Origin: Apostichopus japonicus
Taxonomy: Eukaryota; Echinodermata; Holothuroidea; Aspidochirotida; Stichopodidae
Assembly: GCF_037975245.1 (NCBI RefSeq)
Contig: NC_092574.1
Coordinates: forward strand, 12,489,213 to 12,553,212
DNA length: 64,000 nucleotides
Direction of reading: 5' to 3'
Shown: positions 53,382 through 62,300 of the stretch, in pieces
How positions within the stretch are numbered: position 1 is the stretch's first letter
Layout: each line of letters begins with the position of its first letter
Translations under genes and position numbers: made by a program
Notes under the pieces: generated by a model
The model's database searches: none
Seen by the model: the letters and a program-made list of their open reading frames with translations, nothing else
Told to the model about the DNA's origin: nothing

Positions 53382-56300
53382 TACATACATATATCCATTC
53401 AATATATCTGCATTTCTGAATCCTACATGAAACTGAACATACATTGCAAATCATCTATTACCCCCTTGAAGGTGTATTACAACCTCAAGATTTCAAAAGA
53501 TTGATTGATGCCCAAAACCTGGCGTTTTTTTCCAAAACATTCTAAAGTCAAATAGAACTCATCATTTGATATAACTTCATAAAGTAATACTTTGCTTATA
53601 GTCATACTCCTTTTCAAGACTGATCCATGCGAAAGATTTTGAGATCCCAGGTGATACGTGAGAACTTTATCTGTATAAGTACACTATTTTAAACAAAGTG
53701 TAAAGATGTCATACCAAGGCAACTCCCCTCGAAGAGAACCTGTTGGGTACTGCACTGGCAAACTTGTTGGAACTGATCAATGAGGCAAACACCTGCAGTT
53801 GGACAATTGAATGCTTGGATGACAATGTTGCCATTGTTGTTGGCTGGACAGGTGATTTCCTGTTGGCATGTTGGATCTAAGACACGTTCTCCGATCTGAA
53901 AGCAAAAAGAAATAATGTTGTTGCTACAATCACTGCATGGCAACTATCTATCTCTTTGCTAAAATACATTTTGCCAAAGGCAACTGCAACCAATATGGTC
54001 ATGTTACTTTCTCAGCCTGATAATATTTGCTTTGCCAGATGCTGTTCTCTTATAGTGCTTTTTTTAAACATGATTTGTCCGTTATGCCATAATGACATTA
54101 AACCTACAAAACTATTTCTTGAGAAATATAGCTATTTTGTATAAAAGACAAAAGCATCACATAAATGTAGCTATTTTTGTATATATAGTACAAACATCAC
54201 ATAAATATATCTATTTATATATAAAATACAAACATCACTTTTCTGAATTATCAAATCAAATGTATTAAGCTTTGCTGTCCATAGTTTATATGCAACAATC
54301 TGCTTCCTCCCAAAGTGCTTGCTTGATTATGACATCAGTGTGTAAAAAAAAAGGCAATAGAGAACCAACACCCAGCTATACTTTCTTGTACATTATGGCT
54401 TTTGCAATATTTGATGTATCTTTATTTCTACAGCATATGCACATGCAGAAATGTTAATTAATTGACAAATCACAACGAATAGATCATTAGAGACTGAGGC
54501 AATAATTTTATTGTAATGACAACTAATTGTGATTCTCATTCAGAAAATCCAAATGGTACCCATTAAAGTTGATGATTTGTTGTTTCATACAGGGAATTTT
54601 TTAGTGGCAAATAATGCAAAACCTAAAAATAGTATAAAAAATAGATTATTCCCAACTAAAATCTAGAAAACCCCCCATAAACAATGTTGTGATTTCAACT
54701 TGAGATTGTACATTCTGAACTGCTTTAATGGTCTAAGGAGAACCTTGGGAACAACATTGCTTAATCACTCTAATAGGCATTACCAATCATGAAACCTCCC
54801 ATCAAAATCCATCAGAGATTGACCATTTTACAAGCTTTTCTTAATTCTAGGTTTCATATATGAATAAACATTAGCTAATTATGCACCTAGACTATGTAAA
54901 GGGAGTGACTGCCAAATTTTCTGTTATGTTATTCCATTTTTTTACAAACATTTGTTTCAAACACAGGATTGAGGGCCTAAGGCAATTTTTTGAAATATTT
55001 TATTGTCTGCTTTGAAAAGAGGAACATCACATTATTCAAATGGTATATGGGGTGCTTGTAATTAGGGATTAACTTATTAAGGTCTAAAATATGAAATTTG
55101 ATGAGTACATCACGACATGTAATAGTTTGCACATATTTAATGAGCTTTCCCAGATTTATCAAAACTTCAAGTGTGTATATGTTGGAAACAGGAAGAGCTT
55201 TACGAAAAATGTTCAACAGATTTTGAATGAGAAACACAACAAATGTACTGAATATGGGGGAAATTTGGGTAGGTGTCCTTGGACCTTTAAGACAAAGTAG
55301 TCTAGACTTGTAACTTGAATCATTAGGGCAAACTTATTGAGAAAGCCACAGGTTTTTCTCCTTTGGTAAGCAGTTATTTTGCATTCCAGAAACAGAAAAC
55401 TTATGAAGAGTTTACAAACATCTGTTTGAAAAGAGCCCAGAAATGCAAGGGAGGGAAATGTTTGTAATGAAAAGGGTCCTCCAAATACTGATAATTCACT
55501 TGGAATCCTGCCTTTGCTTTTCTATGAACTGAAAAATCTGACAGTTTCATTGAAATACAGGTTTTGATGAGAGAATTAGTCTTTCATGTTAAATGCTTAA
55601 TACGTAGGTGAACTGTCAAGAGAAGAAAGAGAAATGAAAACCATGAAATCTGGTGAGATGATCAAATGTCACTCCCTGTACATTCATGACACTGAAACTT
55701 AGCTTAATAGGACGTCTGCAATACTACGATGCCACCTACATCTGCCTGGCAGGATTTAATGATAATGAGGTCACTCAGAAGAATCTTGATACCTTTCAAA
55801 CACATCTTTGCTCTATTCCGTTGTCTGTTTACACTGTCACATGACACGTTTCAGATCGGTCACAAATCACTTTCTAATACCCTGCCCTGTACATGGATAC
55901 TTACGGGAAGATACGCATTATTATAGCTGCAGCCGCAGTCCTCTGGTAATAAGCATCGATTGTTTTGCAGCAGACGATCAGGGTCACATCGACAGCCTTC
56001 AAGGTATACTGTCAGACAATCACGCTTACGGTCGATTGCTGGATCTAGGATGCAACTTGGTGGACATGTTATCATTCGATCGGTGTATGTCGAGCCAACA
56101 GGGCAAGTGAACGGTCCTGTAAAGGTAATGAGATTTTTATGCTTACAAACAGCAATTATATCAAATTATGCCACATAACCATATGTAGGCTATACCTGCC
56201 TTTCTTCACGCATACACTTCAAAATGAGTGTTTGACAAGAACAATTAACCAGAAAAACCAACAAGCTTGGTGATTCCTTCGTGACCTCCTGAAGACTTCA

Positions 56301-59300
56301 AATGACCTTTGGCCACAAACCACAATTTGTTGTTGGACCCACAAATCAAGCAGGAAGTTTATTTAAGGTTTAATTTTCAGGTTATTGTGTTTACAAAGCT
56401 TACAGACATTGACAGCAAATGACCTTTAACATTCAGCAATGAATCAAAAATAGTGTTTGAAAGAGGGTAGAACCCTTTTAATATGAACCATTTTAAAGAT
56501 GTTGGATGAGTTTACTGTACTATACTGTCAACTGCCAGTCAAAAAATATTGGACACTAATATTGGATGCATCATCACAACATATAATCGCCTCACATCAT
56601 GCAATAAACTAAGTCTAGTATTTCTGCTATAAATCAATCGAACTCAAAACCATCCACTGGTTTTCTTGCAGCCCGCAAAACTTACAGCCACCCAAAATCA
56701 TCTTCAAAAGTACATTGCATTTATGACATACTTTAATATATATACTCGCAGATATGGAAAGCCACTTCCCCGACTTTCCTCCCTGCCCCCTCCCCTCCCC
56801 ATTCTTCTTTCATCTTAACTTGGCTAATTCACAAGTTCTGTCACCAGAATGCATTCTGATGTATGCCAGATCAGATCGAAGCAGGTGAATGACAAGTCTA
56901 GTTTTATGCTGCTAATTTTAATAAACATCGTTTCAACTCTCAAGACTCGATTCTCCCATTAATAATGGAGCAAAGTGATTTGTTAACGATACAGTCGAAG
57001 AAGACTTACGGCAAATATTGTCTCCAGGACCCGAGTTCAACACGCTCCTCCAGTCCCTCACTGGTAAACCAGCATTGCGACAAATGTGAGCAAATGCTTC
57101 ATAACTATCGCACACAGACCTCCGTATTGGCAGGAATTCGCATAAATCATTTCGACAACTTGTGTAAAAGTCTAAGGCTATGTCTGGATTGGCTAAAATG
57201 CACTCAGAGAATGATCCTGCAAGGAAAAGCATATTACCCCAATAATACTCACAAAATATGACTAGACATAGAGAAATGGTACTTTGGATAAAATTATACT
57301 CCCAAAATATGACTAGACAAAGAGAATTGGTACTTTGGATAAAATTATACTCCCAAAATATGACTAGACAAAGAGAATTGGTACTTTGGATAAATTATAC
57401 TCCCAAAATATGACTAGACAAAGAGAATTGGTACTTTGAATTATATACTCCCAAAATATGACTAGACAAAGAGAATTGGTACTTTGGATAAAATAATACT
57501 CACAAAATATGACTAGACATAGAGAAATGGTACTTTGGATAAAATTATACTCCCAAAATATGACTAGACAAAGAGAATTGGTACTTTGAATTATATACTC
57601 TCAAAATATGACTAGACAGAGAGAATTGGTACTTTGGATAAAATTATACTCCCAAAATATGACTAGACAAAGAGAATTGGTACTTTGGATAAAATTATAC
57701 TCCCAAAATATGACTAGACAAAGAGAATTGGTACTTTGGATAAATTATACTCCCAAAATATGACTAGACAAAGAGAATTGGTACTTTGAATTATATACTC
57801 CCAAAATATGACTAGACAAAGAGAATTGGTACTTTGGATAAAATAATACTCACAAAATATGACTAGACATAGAGAAATGGTACTTTGGATAAAATTATAC
57901 TCCCAAAATATGACTAGACAAAGAGAATTGGTACTTTGAATTATATACTCTCAAAATATGACTAGACAGAGAGAATTGGTACTTTGGATAAAATTATACT
58001 CCCAAAATATGACTAGACAAAGAGAATTGGTACTTTGGATAAAATTATACTCCCAAAATATGACTAGACAAAGAGAATTGGTACTTTGGATAAAATTATA
58101 CTCCCAAAATATGACTAGACAGATATAAATGGTACTTTGGATAAAATTATACTCCCAAAATATGACTAGACCGAGAGAAACGGTACTTTGGATAAAAACC
58201 ATAATGTATAACAGGGAATATACCATATTTAGTTTGCTTTAAAGGGTTCCTTACAAAAGCATATTTGATAAACATGAAACTTTAATACAGTAAAAGGTAT
58301 TAAGCATTCAAACCTTACCAGTTGGGTTTTGGAAACTGCTACAAAGTAGCTCAGCTTCAGCCACTGTATCAGTAAGTTTTCCAAAACAAAGATCCTGACC
58401 ACTTGTCACAGCCGCAGGCAAATTACAGGACCCGGTTTCAAAAGAGTCACCGAAAAGGTTCACAGATGTCAACTGTAGAAAATATATGTAAAGGTTGTTA
58501 CATAACCGATTTAATGAGTATAAAGCACTTTTCCATTCAACAAAGGTACAGTATTAAAGATAGCAACATAGCATGTAAATAATGTTTGTATATAAAATAC
58601 ACAATGCACTTTGTCTATGCTATTCAGTAAAATTTAATTACTTACAGCAACTTTGTTTTTTAACAAGACTGCATGTAACACATTGCAATCCAACATGGCA
58701 TGTCCAGCATTTATGTTATATTATTTAATATGGAAGTATGAAATGGAACCCTCAATTACATTGCAAAAACAATCTCTCTGCATTTATTAGTTCATGATTT
58801 GTGTAAGAACAATGGATACAAAACCAAATATTTAATATCAGTATACTCTTATCATTTTGTAAATAATTATGTCATGGTTAGAGATTTACTTACGGCTCCA
58901 GTAGTCCTATGCGTGTTATCATTGCCTACAATGCCATCAAAGTTACCACATAGACCGCAGGTGTTCGATGCATATTCTGGGTTGAGGTAGATGAAAGCAT
59001 AGCCTTCCTTCCAGACAATGTTCAATCCAAAATCAAATCGAATGATCTAAAAGAAATAATTTAAAAGATTCATTCATTTCTTTCAAAGATCTTTATATCA
59101 GTCATTTTTTAAATAAACAACAAATACACAAAAACAGAAAAAAAAAATAATCACAAAATATCCACATTAAAAGCATCATCTACATGAGATGAAAAAATAA
59201 CAACTTATGACAAGATTCAAATCTATAACAGAGCTAAGTTTAAAATGTAAAAATAGAGAAATTAGCAGCAAAAAACTTTTGTCCACTTTTACGCAAAGTT

Positions 59301-62300
59301 AACGCCCTGGCCTATAAAAATAAGTGTTTTAATTGCTTGGATAATCATGATGTCATAAATAAAACAATGATGGATAGGTGCTGCCATTCGAAGAAGGCTT
59401 TTAATTGGCTCAAACCACTTTATGATCTCAAGCAATATATATAGTTTTCTCATCAGAAATGGTCCCTTGCTCCAAACTTCCCCTCTAAGAAATAGAAATA
59501 AATCAGCTGACTAAGTTGACAGAATTGTAAACCAACATTTAAACATTTTTTTTTGGCGGGGAGGGGGGGGGGGCAAAAATGGAATAATGCATAAACAAGG
59601 AACTTGTTATCACTTACAAATTATAAAATATTTGTAAAACTTAGCTGTCACTCAGATAATGCTAACATGCAATACTTACAATATTGTCATAGACACCAGT
59701 TATCAGGATTCCAGGAAACTGAACCGGCATAAACACTTGAACGTTATTCAACAACAAGATACCTCCAGTCAAGACTTGAATGGTTGGCTGAGGAAGAACA
59801 ATTCAAACTAGTAATTAATTCAAACAAATCATGATATTCATTATAGTGAGGAACTTTTATCAACTATCAAGGTTCACAAGGCCAAGAGAACAAACATCTG
59901 TCGAAGCCATTCTTTCAGATGTCAAACGTTAAAGATGATCTCTTTATCTTGATGTGTGGTTTAGTTTTATCTTTCCACTATGTGATTTCACTACCACTGT
60001 GACCAGATTCCATCAGCTAGCAACAGATTTTACACTTGAAGGGCTCTTGAGTCAGACCAATGAAAGGAAGGCAAAATTAATCCTAATCTTAATCGATGTT
60101 TTCCTTTTTTGGTGTGTAGCTTAAAAATGCCACTCCAAAAAGTGTTTACATACTGAAAAGCAATACAATGAAGGCAGCTACAGTGTCTAAAAATGCAGCC
60201 ACATATGTTGTTCATACGTACACTACCACAGAACCTGTCCAATGATGGTTGTAAGTCATATATATCAAGATCAACAATGGATGATACTACAATGCAACAA
60301 TAGTAGGTACTCATGTTTTGAACCCTAGATAGATGACAGAGCAGTAACAAGATTTTGTCCTGTAAACTAAGGCTTGGTACCCTTGAACTTTGTGTTAGCT
60401 TCAACTGAAGAACACACATTATGATTGTTATTTGTTGGTCCAATGTTCCAACTACTGCAGTGCTACAAATATGTTCAACTTTAAATATATGACAGTTAGA
60501 GTCTCCTGTATTAGTACTCTGATTTATAAAAGTCAAGCTATAAGTATTAATACTCACAAAGCCTGGAGCAGTGAAGGTCATGTTTCCTAAACACATTTCT
60601 AATTTATAAAAGTCAACCTCTTAGTATTAATACTCACAAAGCCTGTAGCAGTGAAGGTGATGCTTCCTAGCAGAGCGCTTGAGGGAGAGGAACCTCGTCT
60701 GAATGATGCAGTCAATTGAAAGTTTTGCACACCGACGATACTGTTGTCAGTGATACAACCAGCACCAGTTGCTAAGAGGTACTGGCAGTTATCTCCGCCG
60801 CCAATGTAATGATACCCAAAACCGTCAAAGGTCTGAATGAACGGGTTACCAAAGATTTTACAAATTCCGAATTCTGTGAGAAAGATATTGAAAGACACAA
60901 GCATGTTTGGTAGAATGTCATTATTTATCTTCTGTCAAAATTCTTTGACTGAAACGAATGTTATTAAATGATTTCATACATTGATGAAGGAATAAACTGC
61001 TTTATAAGGCTGCCTGTTGTTGATGAATAAACAGTAGAGACCCTAAATTGTGGGGAATAACGGATGAGGAGCAGACGTGTCTGTTATTGTCTTAAATATA
61101 GGGTCAAGACAGTTTCTGAGCCAAAAACAGGCAGCCTAAAGCAATTTATTCCTATTACACACTCCAAAATTTACGAAAAACGTACAATGACAGGACGACC
61201 AATGAAAGAAAAGGATTTGTGATGGTTTCTCTTGCATAAATTCTGTTTGATTGTATTTTGACCCGACAAAGAAAAAGACAGTGACTTTTTGCCTTGAACT
61301 TAACAATGAATGTTTAGGTACATAACGTGTGCAAAAGCTGATATGTTTACTGTGTATGGTGTGGTGTCATGACTGTCAAAGATTACACAAGAATTGACAA
61401 CATGTACTGACGGTAGCATAAAAGTTACAAAACAAATTTGTAAACATGTTTGCAAAATGTAGTGATTAACGCTAGGTTAAGACCCTTACAGCAAAGATAT
61501 GTTGTTCGCATTTACCCTCATTGGTGACTGAAGGCTGCAAGTTATTATGAAAAATAGTTGATAAGTAGGGACTCTTTGCTCATCATTTGTTACAAACAGG
61601 TTTGTTTTGTAGGTCTATAGTAGGTTTATAGCCTATTAACCTAGGCTCCTTTTCTTATTCAGAGATATAATGATCAAATCACTTGAGAGATTGTCAGTTC
61701 ATTTTTTTACCTCAATCATCATTTGTGATTCGGTTATAGCTTAGGCCTTTAACGAGATCTCAAAAGGCTAGCCTAACTCATTTAACTGTTGAAGCATTAA
61801 ATTGTAATACTCCCATTTACTTGGAAGAGGTTGCTGGTTTGGAATGAGTTGTTCAACTAGGCATAACATTAGGACTACCAATGAAAAACCAATAGGCTAG
61901 GCTACAACAGTTTACTAAGGCAAGAAAAGATTTTTGAAGAGACATTGTGGGTATGCCATTATATTCCTGAGGATATCAAATATACTAAAGTGTTTTTTTT
62001 TTCAGTTCCGCATACTTATGAGTACAGAAGACCTAATTTAGTTTGTAAACACCTTCTTTCATTATTTTTTTGATGAGGCTAGCATTAACAAACATTTTGG
62101 CTTTCCAAATATGAACTAGTATAAACCATATCTGACATGGCTGATTCACAAATCAAAGGCAGCCACAGATCACTGGAAAAGTGCTTTGATTTTCAGAATA
62201 TTGTATGTCTGGTGTACTTTGTCAGCACAGTGCCCTTGAAAACATGAAAGTTGCACTGCACCATGTTGCCTAGCAACAACAAAGAGTCTCTATTCCCTCC

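Noticed and set aside
60030-60596. 188-residue minus-strand frame as an extra exon
   Set aside because: Only its first ~10 codons resemble exon 2's end, by local duplication; the rest is intron without domain similarity.
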